64,000 bases of DNA from Ipomoea triloba (taxonomy: Eukaryota > Streptophyta > Magnoliopsida > Solanales > Convolvulaceae): NCBI RefSeq assembly GCF_003576645.1, contig NC_044919.1, forward strand, positions 31,045,468 to 31,109,467, read 5' to 3'. The position numbers were made by a program, and so were the translations under genes. A model generated the notes under the pieces. The model had not been told where the DNA came from and made no database searches. It saw only the letters and a list, made by a program, of their open reading frames with translations. Shown here in pieces: positions 11,169-22,374 of this stretch; positions within the stretch are counted from its first letter, which is position 1, and every line of letters begins with the position of its first letter.

Positions 11169-11176
11169 TTATATAC
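11169..11176 (+). promoter_or_regulatory. Candidate TATA box of the DUF506 gene
   Basis: TTATATAC about 145 bp before the start codon, in a GC-richer stretch. It is the best TATA candidate upstream of 11317. The position relative to the transcription start is not visible. Confidence 0.45.
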
Positions 11177-11316
11177 ACCTTGGCAGCTTATGAGCTCTCA
11201 GTAAGCTGCTGCTTATCATATAATATATAATAGAAATCGTTTTGGGAAGGGTACATTCTTTCTTTCTTCTACGAATATATATATATATAAATTTGCAGAA
11301 AGAAATCAAGGGAATA

Positions 11317-12201
11317 ATGGTGGGTTTTGGAAGGATGAAGAAAGTGACAGACCCGCTTGATGATAGGGTTAAGGCCCGGATTGTGGGTCGTGATCCGGGT
11401 GAACCCGGTTATTTTAGCAGTGGGAGCGAGCATAGTGGTGATGGTTATGGTGAGGAATCCTCGCCGAGTTTTTCGGATCTTCTGTTTAGTTTCGCTGACG
11501 TGGATGGGGGCGATGGGTTGCCGGAGAGCGGGTCGGATGAGGAGGGGGATTTGGAGACGGGTCAGGCGGTTGAGGATGCGGTTGGGGCGATGATGATGAG
11601 TAACGACTCGGATTTGTTCCGTCAGGTTCTCGCCGTTAACGTTTCGAAGGCGGTTGAAATGTACGCGTGTTTGAATTCGAGCAAGCAGATTCTGCGGCGG
11701 CGCGTGATGGGGTTTCTGAGGGGGTTAGGGTACAATGCGGCGGTTTGCAAGACGAAATGGGAGGGTTCCGGCGGGTTAACCGCCGGAAACCACGAGTTCA
11801 TCGACGTTATCCGCCCCGACGCCGCCCGATACCTAATCGACCTCGATTTCGCGGCGGAGTTCCAGATCGCCCGACCTACAAAGCACTACGAGCGCCTCGT
11901 GCAGTCAATGCCGAGAATCTTCGTCGGAAAATCCGAACAGTTAAAGCAGATTCTCAAGGCCGTTAGCGACGGCGCGAGGCGGTCGTTGAAGAGCCGAGGG
12001 CTCCATATTCCTCCCTGGAGAAAACACCGTTTCATGCTAAACAAATGGGTCGGATCTTACAAACGGACCACAAATCCCCTCCCCTCCGGCAACCCGCCGC
12101 CGCTCCTCCCACCGTCATTAGGTATCAAGTGCCGATCCATCGGCTTCGACGCCGCCGTTAACGGCCGTCTACTCTACCCCGCGGTAACCCGTACAAGATA
12201 A
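11317..12201 (+). CDS. DUF506 (PDDEXK-like nuclease family) protein, 294 aa
   Basis: Single-exon frame of 294 aa. I take the ATG at 11317 (MVGFGRMKK) over the upstream in-frame ATG at 11242, because homologues start near the acidic/serine region and the intervening sequence is AT-repeat. An acidic N-terminal third (SGSDEEGD) is followed by the conserved domain: Cys-Asn-Ser repeats around LNSSKQILRRRVM, GYNAAVCKTKWE, GNHEFIDVI, RYLIDLDFAAEFQIARPT and the hallmark LHIPPWRKHRFMLNKW near the C-terminus. DUF506 (PF04720) proteins are plant-specific and are placed in the PDDEXK fold. Some members (RXR1/RXR3) repress root-hair growth. The biochemical activity is unproven. GC-rich coding contrasts with AT-rich flanks. 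No break seen. Confidence 0.9.
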   Translation: MVGFGRMKKVTDPLDDRVKARIVGRDPGEPGYFSSGSEHSGDGYGEESSPSFSDLLFSFADVDGGDGLPESGSDEEGDLETGQAVEDAVGAMMMSNDSDLFRQVLAVNVSKAVEMYACLNSSKQILRRRVMGFLRGLGYNAAVCKTKWEGSGGLTAGNHEFIDVIRPDAARYLIDLDFAAEFQIARPTKHYERLVQSMPRIFVGKSEQLKQILKAVSDGARRSLKSRGLHIPPWRKHRFMLNKWVGSYKRTTNPLPSGNPPPLLPPSLGIKCRSIGFDAAVNGRLLYPAVTRTR

Positions 12202-13083
12202 CGCCCTCACGGCCAGATGTCTCAATTAAAATTTTTTATTATTAACGCCGTCGCTTTGTGCCCTCCGATCGTTAAAATTTTTTCCATGTAAATATATTTA
12301 CTACAAGCGTTATCCAGTTTCGATGTACGCGGCAAATGCACGTTGTCCCTCAAACACCCGTGATTTTATAACCGTGGATCGTTATTGGCATCTAAAATCT
12401 AACGGCCGTCAGTTACCAACAACACGACCACATGAAGTACATTAAAATTATCGAACCTCAAAACAATTATTAAATCGTAACGAAAAACCTAAACGCCACT
12501 TTCAATGGTGAAACGTTGCAGCGGGGAGAAACAGTCCAATTGTGGGGCGAGGAATCGGTTCCACTTTGTGTTTGTCCCCAGAAGAAGATAAGAGATTAGG
12601 GGTGACGCGGCGATCAGTGATGTGACGTTTAATAAAATATAAAGGAGAATACAATACTTTTACATTTCGATTTAAAAGTGTTATTTTTTTCCTCAAAAGT
12701 ATTATATTTGTCCTTATAAGGGGCACTGGTCAACATTACTTATTATGAAAAATGTATTACTTTTTCTCTGTAATAAAAATTGCATTCTTAGTTAGTGTTA
12801 TATTTGAGCATATAAGTGTGCCATTTGCATGGTGCTTTGACCCGACCTGACCCGTCTCACGAATAAGGATATGTGAGACGGTCTTATACAAGTGTGACCC
12901 AAAGAAAAAATTGAACGATTTAAAGACAAAAAATGATTGGACAACTGTAGCGTAAATGTGTCAGTTTTACTGAGAAAGAGTTAATTATATTTGGGTTCCA
13001 CACAAAAAAAGCAGTAATTCGTAAATTTACCTGTTCATGCACTATTTAACAATTTATATATAGAGTCCACTATAAACATTTAG
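12202..13083. other. DUF506 3' region and intergenic DNA
   Basis: 3' flank of the DUF506 gene, then AT-rich DNA. A GC-richer patch at 12490-12600 has no recognisable product. The word GTGAGACGGTCTTA at 12870 is a common plant repeat word. No gene. Confidence 0.45.
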
Positions 13084-14035
13084 GGTGCGTTTACTAACTG
13101 GAAAATTTCTCTAATTTTTTGAAAATTTTGAAAACTGGAAAACAGAAAACAGAAAACATGTTTACTAGCACAGTTTTCCATTTTGAAAACAAGAAATAAT
13201 TTTTCAGTTTTCAAGAAAACTGAAACACTATAAAAAAGAATCAGCTATCATCTATTAGACTATATGTCATTGTAACCACATTCTTACCATTATCTACTTA
13301 CATATTTATTCATTACTATGATTACATTTATTATCATCTTCTTTTACTTATCATCATCTTCTATCTTTTCTATTTACATTATCTATTTAAACATAACTTA
13401 TTTGATTATGCTTAAAATTATACATCATTCACATTATCTAAATTAAAAATTGAAACCTATACCACGCTTTATATTTTGATTGAACTCAATTGATTATTGG
13501 TTTTGGTCCAGATATCAGATATCGAAATTTCACACATATATTACTATATTAGAATTCAAAATAAAAATTATATATTACATACATGTCATGTCATTCAAAT
13601 GAATATATCCAAACATATTTTAAATATTAGCTCAAAAAATATTAATATTATCTAAATTAAATTTTTTGTGAACTTAATAGGTTATTGGTTCAAATATATT
13701 TTTTATTTATGTTATATGCATATATAAATTTGGTCCGGATATCAAATGTAATTTTTATTTTTTATTTTTTTTACATATATTGGACTTCAAAGTAAAATAT
13801 ATATTTATTCTATTTAAATCAAATATATTTTAAAATATTTTAAATATAAGGTCTAAAAATAATTCGAAATTAAACTTATTGTTAATTTTATAACGTTAAT
13901 TTGAAAAAATAAATTTGAAAAAATAAGTTTTAGTAAACAAGTTTTCTAAACAGAAAACAGGGAATTGAAAACTGAGAAAGGAATTTTCATATGAAAAATG
14001 ATCCTGAGTACTTCTCAGCCCCATCAAAAGCATCC
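13084..14035. mobile_element. Putative TIR element with internal ~215-bp direct duplication
   Basis: Starts GGGTGCGTTTACTAAC after TTA and may end AAAAGCATCC near 14035. Internal inverted words GAAAACATGTTTACTA (about 13153) and TAGTAAACAAGTTTTC (about 13931) support a foldback structure. Inside, two diverged copies of a block containing CTAAATTAAA, GGTCCRGATATCAAATG-like and AACATATTTTAAA lie at about 13436-13650 and 13650-13865. The target duplication is not clear, so boundaries are tentative. Confidence 0.45.
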
Positions 14036-15074
14036 TAATTATAATTTTCATATGAAATATTGTGTATTAAGTATTAAATGTATAATTTATTATATCTTAT
14101 TCACAATCATGCACTTGATTTTAACATAATTATAGTTTATAATTAGCATGGTCACACACTAAACTTATTTCCTTGTTACTTTTCATCAGTCACTTGCTAA
14201 TGTGCTAGAAGAAATACATAGAGTAATAGAGTATTTCCTTTTTTTTTTTTTTGGTGGGGGGTGGAGAGGATACTGGGATGTTTCGGAAGGGACAGATGGA
14301 TAATGCCAAGTTGTTTTTTTCTTTTTTTTTTTTTTATCTCTTTTTCCCCTTTTAATAATATTAATTGATTTGATGAGATAAGGTTTGCATTAAATTTTGT
14401 CGCTGAAAAAGATTTGGAGGTTTGGATAATTGTGTGTTCCATTGTGGTGGGGTTGTCTTACAATTTAAAGTGTCATGTGGGTTTCTCCGACGGGATATTC
14501 TAATCATCTCACTTCTACATACATAGTATTATGTTCAAGTGGCCCCTTCCCAACATTTTGTATTGCTCCTTTATTGATTATTATGAGTCTTATTATGTTT
14601 CTTGATTTACACTATGACTTTTATATTTAACAATTGTAATTGGCATGAGTGCGGCATTTTGCGGTGGTTGGAGATTTGATGTAGTTTGATTGATGGAGAT
14701 TTTAGATGGTAATCTTTTTTTTTGAAAGGTAACGAGTTAATTCATTAAAGCACAACGTGAAACTTTACAACAAGATTCGATGGAATAGTAAACTATTCCT
14801 ATACAATCTGACATAGAAATAACTTTTCTAGCTATGCTATGGAGAACTTGGTTCGCAGATGGTAATCTTAAAACAGATATGTTCTATAATTTCAAGTGTT
14901 TTTATCAGATTTGAAATTATAAGATGTATGTCCGCGGTTTACAGGTTCCTCAAAATATTTGTATTAATTTTTTTTTCTTTTTTTTTTTAATGTTGGTCAG
15001 CAACTTGAATCATGTCAAGAACATTTTTGTGCTTTAAAAAAATGTCTTGATGTGTTCTCGGCTTCTCGCACAGT
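14036..15074. other. AT-rich intergenic DNA without a gene
   Basis: Homopolymer T tracts (14240, 14315, 14970) and nothing coding. A stretch at 14722-14860 (GAAAGGTAACGAGTTAATTC onward) looks like a generic plant repeat end, but I could not classify it. Confidence 0.4.
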
Positions 15075-15523
15075 TGTTATACGGTGGACTATGGTTCACA
15101 CAACGCTGTGTGGATCATGATTGTCAAATGAAACTGTAATATAATTAAATTGATAATTAAGTGTTGCTATAATGAAACTAGTGTGAGTAGAAAATGAAAC
15201 TAAAACTCCGAACCATATAAATAACATATATTGTCAAATAGACCTGAAGTGTAATTAAAATAATATTTCAGCATTACTATAATTAAACTAGTGTGTAGAA
15301 AATTAAACAACAAATAGAGCTTATGTAATAATGTATGTTGTCAAATGAAACTGTAATATAATTAAAATAATATTTTGTTATTGTTATAATGAAACTAGTG
15401 TATGAAAAATAAAACTTAAAAACATAATAATATTATCAAATAAAACTGAAATATAATTAAAATGATGTATACTTCATGGTCTATGATTCTACATGGACCA
15501 TAGTCCACGATAAAATTTGCCGT
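15075..15523. mobile_element. TIR element with ~125-bp internal tandem repeats
   Basis: Inverted ends GGTGGACTATGGT (15083) and ACCATAGTCCAC (15498-15509). Between them the block TCAAATGAAACTGTAATATAATTAAA...ATAATGAAACTAGTGT is repeated three to four times with divergence (starts near 15124, 15235, 15338, 15427). Possible 12-bp target duplication with one mismatch: TTCTCGCACAGT before and TTCTTGCACAGT after. No coding capacity. Perhaps Mutator-like. Confidence 0.6.
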
Positions 15524-15535
15524 TCTTGCACAGTC

Positions 15536-17539
15536 CATTTAATTGGCATAGGAATTAGATTGGATACGACAGGTTAGTCGATGTGGCCCAAATTTAGTTC
15601 AGTTTTGAATTGGGCTTAACAATATTGGTTTGACCTTAGACCCATAATGTTGGGTCTAGTAAAACCCAACATTTTCTCTATTTGGTGCACGAACTATACT
15701 GAGGTCCATAACAAGTGTTAAGTGTAGGATTTTTTATTTTTTTTTTAAAAAACAATATTGCCATATGATTAATTGATTATTACACATAAATATCCAAAAA
15801 TATTAGCTCGACTAAGAGAATGTTGAAAAAAATTAGACTCATAACTCTTAAATACGCAAGTTATGTTTTTTTTGGCCTATCTGTCGAATGTTCAATTCAC
15901 TTGCTATGGGAGGTGTGCCATTTGAATTCGACATTTGTTGCAGTTACGTTAATTAATGTTTCTGTAAAATGTTACTATTCTGGGCAATCTTAGGTGACCT
16001 GCCCAACATTTATTATGGTTGTCATTTGTGTGGTCAAGTTTAGGTATTAACCATGGGAACAAAGTTTAGGTATTAACCTGCCGTAGAAACAACAGTAGTT
16101 TAATTAACTTTCAATATTAACATGTTTAGTGTTTTAGTTAACAATGAAAAAAAAAAGCTACATAAAATTACATAAATATCGATTGAGCAACACAAATTGC
16201 ATTTACAAAAAATAATGGTATGACTCCATCTGGTGGAGCATTGAAAGTAACCATATAAAATAACGGTTTAATTCCATATGGTGTTTATTTTTTTAGGGAT
16301 ATGTCTGATTGAACACACTTACTCACGTCAAGCATGACCTATTATCACATCAATAAGGTGGAACTATGTTTACCTTATGACTAAGGTGTCCTTCCTTTTT
16401 GACTTTATATATATTCGTTGATGGCCTACAATTGGTCAAAGGATTGGTTGGAATGACTATATCCATCACCTGATTCATCCTTATACTTTCTTCATCACAA
16501 ATTCACACTCAAATTTATCTCTTTTTTTTTTCTTTTAATTTTTTTTTATAAGTGTGTAACATAGGGTTTTCACCTTAATCATCTCACTGGATTGTAGGCA
16601 TATATAAGGGTGAGACAACTGACCTAAAGATTTAAGAATGTTTCATACCAAGGCCAATAATTGATCCATTGACGTTTGGTTAAGGATGGATGAGTATCTT
16701 CCACTCAGCCTCCCTCCAAGTTATCCAAATTCACCTAATGAAATGCCTAAATAAACCCATAATAAATTACCAATAGATCACACTTAATTAGGTAATTAAG
16801 CATTGTAGCTGGTAGTATAGAGTTGATATTTTGAAGCAAAATTATTGGTGGTCCAGTGAAAGAGAAGAACAATAGAATAGAATGGAGTGTGTTATTTCTC
16901 AAAAAAAAAAAGGAGTGTGTTAACGTTATGGACAATCTGGCAAGGAGGTGTTCACTTTGTTCTGGCACTCAATCGAAAACGACAAGTCAGAAGTTGGGAC
17001 AGTTACATGCACAGCTTCCACAAAGGCTGAGAGAATTACACGTCCACAAACATAACTGTACACAATATTGCGCCTTCGGACTCTCTCGTCCTACCTGGCA
17101 CAATGTTTCTGCCCACGTGGCTCATCCAAATCCTCCAACTCTCCGACACCTCACAAATTCATGCCACCATGGCCCCATGCACTTGAATCACAAACACTTA
17201 TCCACTTATCCACACACAAATAGGTCTTAGTTATATCCAATGTATAGATTCATCCCTTACATTGCAACCATTTACAAGACCTATAGTGTTGAAGTTTAGT
17301 CATGGGATGATAATAATTCAAATGGGAAACTAGCTCAAAATAAGTTCATAAGTTTTATTTTATTAATAGCTACATAGTATAGGATGCAGGATAAGAACAC
17401 AAGAGACTTTATATTGGGTATTAATGTACAATCATTTGGAGACTCGTAAGCCAGTTAAAACATATCCAATGATTTACCTTGTACATATGATTTCAAGGAG
17501 CATTGGGGTGTCCTAAAGTTTAGAGTTCTAACTTATATA
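15536..17539. other. Intergenic DNA without a recognised gene
   Basis: AT-rich with T tracts. At 16920-17230 a GC-richer patch carries a 124-codon plus-strand open frame rich in His, Ser and Asn with no motif I know. It also carries CACGTGG at 17115. I do not call it a gene. Confidence 0.4.
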
Positions 17540-17828
17540 AGACCACTATTAGACGTTTGACTTGGTTAAACAATCAATGTGAGTGTTTGGTTAATCAACT
17601 TTTTGTAACAGCTTATGGCTTCAAAACGCTAAAATTCAAAAAGCTACTTAAAACAATTTTTTTGATTAGCTTTTTGAGAAAATAAATTATACACTTAAAG
17701 CTCATTTTGCATGTAATTAGCTATTAGCTAACATCTAATTTACTAAACATCGTTTTACAATCAGCTAATGCTATCAGTTAGACAAACCCACTAACAACTA
17801 TCAACTAACAACTTTTGTCAAACACTCC
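17540..17828. mobile_element. MITE-like repeat, partial copy of the family at 40195-40501
   Basis: Shares GACCACTATTAG, GTTTGACTTGGTTAAACAA and TATTAGCTAA-like words, and the end AACACTCC, with the element at 40195-40501. The left end is not visible here. It is non-coding, and the class is probably hAT-like from its ACCAAACACTCC-type end, without a confirmed target duplication. Confidence 0.5.
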
Positions 17829-19090
17829 ATGGTGTTGAGGTCAATTATTGGAGGTTAGCAAATGTCCATGTACTTATATAAATTACATTAAAATGTAAAA
17901 GTTTAATTTTATGGACAATTACTATGCAGGTTGCAAATGCAATTGCAAAGTTATAAGTTTAATTTTTTTATTAAGTGTGTCATGTTAAAGAGCTCTGTAT
18001 TTTTCATCATCTTAATAAGAGTCCAACTCTGTAAGTGTGACCTGAGTTTCAAATTAGTATTATATTGATATAATATTGAGTGTTATATACTTACATGCAT
18101 TAAAAAAACAAAAAAAAACCTTAATTTTTTATGTATATTATTATACATTTTAACTTTAGCAAAAATTAAGATTGAGAAGCATAATAGCTTTAACTAAACA
18201 TTTTCTTTTTTAGGAATATGGCATGTAGGAAATCCATGACTTGTGAATGTGACATGCAATAGCTAATATATATATTCCCCGGAATAATGTGTGGGTCCCA
18301 CAAATTGAATGGATCTCTTTCTCAAATTACAGCAAAATTATTGTAATTTTCTCAAAATTATAATTATATTAACATAATTATCATAACTTTTTCTTTGCGT
18401 TGATTATTCCACCATGATTCTTTATGGTGGGAGCTAGCTAGCTACTAGGCAATGGGCATACAGTTTGAAAGCCCTAATTTTCTTGAAATGGGCATTCCCC
18501 CCAAAAAATTCATAATTCCCAAAAGGGACATAGTGGGTGCATCATAATTATAATCAATACTAAATAAAGTGAAAATGATCACCATTTCTTGTTTCAATCT
18601 TTTGTAGCTTGTAAATTCTTTGTTTCCATTTTGAGTTTTGACATCGTGGGATGACATGGATTTTAGATCTAGCAATTATAGAGTAGAGTGGCTCTATTTT
18701 TGGCCTTCCAACAATTAAATAATTTTGTTTTTTTTTTTAAAATAAAAAGAGAGGTGACTCATATTCACCATAGGATCAATTGGTGACTCCAATTCAAGTC
18801 ACTCTAACTCTCCCAAGTGTTTCCTCTCTCAAAATTTTTAAAATTGACAAGAGTGGTGTCCTGAGCCAAGACCCGATCGAGATTTAATTGGAATAGTCTT
18901 ATCCAACGAGATGTAAATATTAGTGCATTGTGAATTGTGATCAAGAAAGACGTTCATAAGTATTAATTTGAAATTAAATAATTGTTAAACTTTATTATGC
19001 GATAAATTTTCCCTTTATTTATTGTTTTGTTCACAAATTTTAAAATAAATCCTTATTTAAATGATATGTTGATGAATAATCATGGGAGAG
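17829..19090. other. AT-rich intergenic DNA without a gene
   Basis: Nothing coding or RNA-like recognised. The region around 17985-18110 has a degenerate SINE-like look (GAGTTGGACTCTTATT on the minus strand), but boxes A and B are not convincing. Confidence 0.4.
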
Positions 19091-19095
19091 ATAAT
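19091..19095. repeat. Target-site duplication ATAAT (left)
   Basis: ATAAT directly precedes the 5' LTR and is repeated directly after the 3' LTR at 30849-30853, the 5-bp duplication expected of LTR-retrotransposon integration. Confidence 0.9.
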
Positions 19096-20795
19096 TGTTG
19101 GAAAAATTAGCAATAAAATGGCATTTTAAGTGGCCATTTTGTGGTATAAGTATATGTAGGGTCCACATCTGATTTGGGTCAGGTCAAAGTGGATTCGGAT
19201 TCTTCGTAGTGAGACAAAGAGATCGATATATTATACGCTCAAAATGAATAATGGGTGAATGAGAAATTGGTTCTCAAAGTAGACCCATTTGAGATGGAAT
19301 TTTAAGTGAGGAAAAGCTTATTAGCTTTGTCCCACATTGGTTGGGAATGAAGATTTGCCACACTATAAATACAAGAGCCTTTTTAAGGTTAATTGACTTG
19401 TTTGGAATAGAGGCTCTCTCTTACGCGCAGAGGTGGGGGGGGGGGTGCAAATCAAACCCCAAAATGAGTTCGGAAAGGGTTGAACTTGTGTGCGCGTGCG
19501 CCGGTACCTGCGGGCACGAATGTAGTTCGAAAAAGTGGCTGGCCTTGCGGGCTAAGTTATGCCAAAATTCCGAACGAGTTTTCCATCTCAGACCACATGA
19601 GATCGAACTGATCTCTCGTTCGAGACATCTCAGACCACATGAGATCGAACTGATCTCTCGTTCGAGACATCTCAGACCACATGAGATCGAACTGATCTCT
19701 CGTTCGAGACATCAAATGAGACATGAGATCGAACTGATCTCTCGTTCGAGACATCAAATGAGTTCGATGTCTCGAAGCTCAGCGGAGTCGACCTCTCGAA
19801 GGTCGTTCGCGTGCGAGTGCGTCAAATGAGCTGACCTCGAGAGGTAGTTCGATGTCTCGAAGCTCAGCGGAGTCGACCTCTCGAAGGTCGTTCGCGTGCG
19901 AGTGCGATGTCGCGCGGCCCGGGCTGGCGCACGCGTCCAATGTCTCGCGGACCAGTGCGATGTCTCGCTGCCGGCATGATGTCTCGAAGCTTGCACTTCT
20001 CGACGTCTCGCGGCACGGCGATGTCTCGAAGCTTGCACTTCTCGACGTCTCGCGGCACGGCGATGTCTCGAAGCTTGCACTTCTCGACGTCTCGCGGCAC
20101 GGCGATGTCTCGAAGGTTCACAGTCTGAACCATGTCTCGCACTGCGACTCCAGTAACCTCTCGAACGCGACGTTTCACCTATTGTGTCCGTTCAGAAATG
20201 ACTCTTGATATTACGGAATTAATTTGATTAATTCCAATCATTATTTTCAGAGTTATTTCGTGAATAATGGAGTGGGTGTAAATGTGTGCTAATGACAGAA
20301 TTAAGTATTTTGCTAGTGGGAAGAGGTTACAAATGGATTATCAATGCCATGATTAATGCTATGATCCATTTCCTCCACTATATATTCGTCGTGAGCAGCA
20401 GGTTTGGAACACACCAAGAACACACTACAATACACTGCTTTCTCCTCAAAACTCTGCTCACATTTCCTTCTAGCCACCTGCGCTGAACCCACGTTCCTAG
20501 TTCGCCGGATCCAAGTTCGTGTGCTCGAACGATTAGATCGTAGTACGTTTTATCCTGGGAAACCTAGACCGCAACACTCCAGCACCCCGCGAGGCGGTAA
20601 ATAAGGTTTTAAGGAGAGTGGCAACACGACTCATGCTTCCAACCACCCGAGATCATCCGGATTTCATCCTCAACCGTAGTTCAGGTTTTCAACCTTTTGT
20701 AGGTTGTGATATTTCCTGTAATATTATCCTTCGTGGATAATTTTCTGTTTGTATTTCCGTTATTTCCTTGTATTTTCGAGATCAACCTTGTAACA
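19096..20795 (+). repeat. 5' LTR (1700 bp) with expanded 42-bp minisatellites
   Basis: TGTTGG...GTAACA. TATA box TATAAAT at 19364-19370, just before a CAAGAGCC block typical of copia transcription starts. Contains four copies (the last degenerate) of a 42-bp unit with GAGATCGAACTGATCTCTCG at about 19588-19755. Three copies of another 42-bp unit (GATGTCTCGAAGCTTGCACT) lie at 19979-20104, and an ~87-bp duplication at about 19760-19905. The 3' LTR has one copy of each. Confidence 0.93.
19588..20104. repeat. Two unrelated 42-bp minisatellites inside the 5' LTR
   Basis: Unit 1 (ATCTCAGACCACATGAGATC...) repeats from 19588 to 19755, unit 2 (GATGTCTCGAAGCTTG...) from 19979 to 20104. Both units are 42 bp. 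Both carry the word TCTCG/CGAGA and are CpG-rich. Because 42 is divisible by three, spurious open frames cross them on both strands. These are not genes. Confidence 0.9.
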
Positions 20796-20850
20796 GCCTT
20801 AAAACCTTATCTGCTTTTTCCCCTTCTAATTCTCGAATTTCTGGAAAGAA

Positions 20851-22374
20851 ATGGAAAACACTGAGGGTGTTAATCCGAATGTCGTTGGTGACAACAATGG
20901 TGGGAACGGCAACACTGTTGCACCTTCCCAGGCACCAGTGAACGTAGGTTCACAAGGGGGTGTCAGCTCTGAGGGGTATATCCCCACGATGAGGGTACCT
21001 ACGGTACCAAGTGGTTCGGCTGAAAAGCCGGACAAGTTTTCGGGATCATACTTTAAGAGATGGCAGCAAAAGATGCTGTTCTACCTCGCTACTCTCGGCT
21101 TGTCAAGGTTCTTAACCGAGACGGTTCCAGTGGTTAAGGAACAAGACCCTCACTCGGTAATGGCTGTTGGGCTTTGGAAAGATTCTGACTTCCTTTGCCG
21201 CAACTACATTCTGAATGGGTTAGTTGACTCCCTTTACGATGTTTATCGTAAAATTGACACAGCCAAGGCGCTGTGGGCAGCTTTGGACCACAAGTACCAA
21301 AGTGAGGACGCCGGGCAAAAGAAATTTGTGGTTGGCCGGTTCCTCGACTTTAAAATGGTGGATTCAAAGACTGTGCTCAGTTAGGCCGAAGACTTGCAGT
21401 TGCTCTTCGATGAGATCCGTGACGAGGGCATGGTGATTAGTGAATCCTTCCAAGTGGCATCGATGATCCACTTACTGCCTCCAGGATGGAAGGACTTCAA
21501 GAACTACCTGAAGCATAAGCGAAAGGAGATGAGCTTGGAGGACCTGATCCAGCGACTCCAAGTCGAAGAGGGGAACATGAACAGTGATGGAAAGGGACCT
21601 CTCGTGGGAGGTGCCAAGGCCAACATGGTGGAGCACGGACAGAGCTCCAAGAAGGCTAAGAAGGGCAAGCAGAAGCTGGGTCCGAGAGGTGGCGTTTCCA
21701 AAGGCAAGTTCCAAGGGAAATGCTACAACTGTGGCAAGATTGGCCACAAGGCTACGGAGTGCAAGGCTCCAAAGAAGAAAAAGGGTTCTGAAGCCAACGT
21801 AGTTGGTGATGTGAGCCAAAAGGTGGCCGAGATTAGCCTTTCAGCTATGGTCACGGAGGTGAACCTGGTGGGCTCCAACCCGCGCGAGTGGTTCATTGAC
21901 ACCGGTGCAACGAGACATTTATGCTGCAACCGGGAGATGTTCAACACCTTTGAAGCCGTTGAGGGCGAGAAGGTTTGGATGGGAAATTCTGCTCAGTTCG
22001 CTGTGGAGGGCGTGGGCAAAGTGATTTTGAAGATGACTTCCGGGAAGGAATTGACATTGAACAATGTGCTGTATGTTCCAGACCTTAGGAAGAATCTTGT
22101 TTCTGGCTCGTTGTTGAACAAGCATGGATTAAAGATGGTCTTCGAATCTGACAAAGTAGTTTTGTCAAAGTTAGGGATGGTCTTCGAATCTGACAAAGTA
22201 GTTTTGTCAAAGTTAGGGATGTTTGTTGGTAAGGGTTATGTAGTTTTGTCAAAGTTAGGGATGTTTGTTGGTAAGGGTTATATAATTGACGGGCTTTTTA
22301 AGCTCAGTGTAATGCCGATTATCAATAAAAGCAAAGTTAATTCCGTTTACTTGCTTGAGTCTTCCAATTTGTGA
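20851..22374 (+). pseudogene. Copia gag-protease, broken frame
   Basis: Starts MENTEGVNPN at 20851. An in-frame TAG at 21382-21384 interrupts gag, the same frame continues, and a TGA at 22372-22374 ends this segment at the GAG-pre-integrase motif. Seen: gag core (SEKPDKFSGSYFKRWQQKM; about residue 52), zinc knuckle [14 protein letters not shown] at 21721-21762, and aspartic protease [12 protein letters not shown] near 21892. Short in-frame duplications at 22129-22275 (repeats of a 42-45-bp block ending AAAGTTAGGGATG) are absent from the other internal copies and look artefactual or very recent. Confidence 0.88.

Noticed and set aside
12840..12920. Possible MITE end (GTGAGACGGTCTTA word)
   Set aside because: No matching second end or target duplication was found within several hundred bases.
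16856..17230. 124-codon open frame rich in His, Ser and Asn
   Set aside because: No recognisable domain and composition unlike the window's genes. The region reads better as a GC-richer promoter-like or repeat patch.
19557..20208. Overlapping open frames of 66-118 codons with SRS/RDI-rich repeats on both strands of the 5' LTR
   Set aside because: They arise because the 42-bp units are multiples of three. No start context, no homology, and they lie within an LTR.
20796..20850. Primer binding site complementary to initiator-Met tRNA
   Set aside because: The sequence after the 5' LTR (GCCTTAAAACC...) does not contain TGGTATCAGAGC. Another primer or decay is possible, but nothing supports a specific call.
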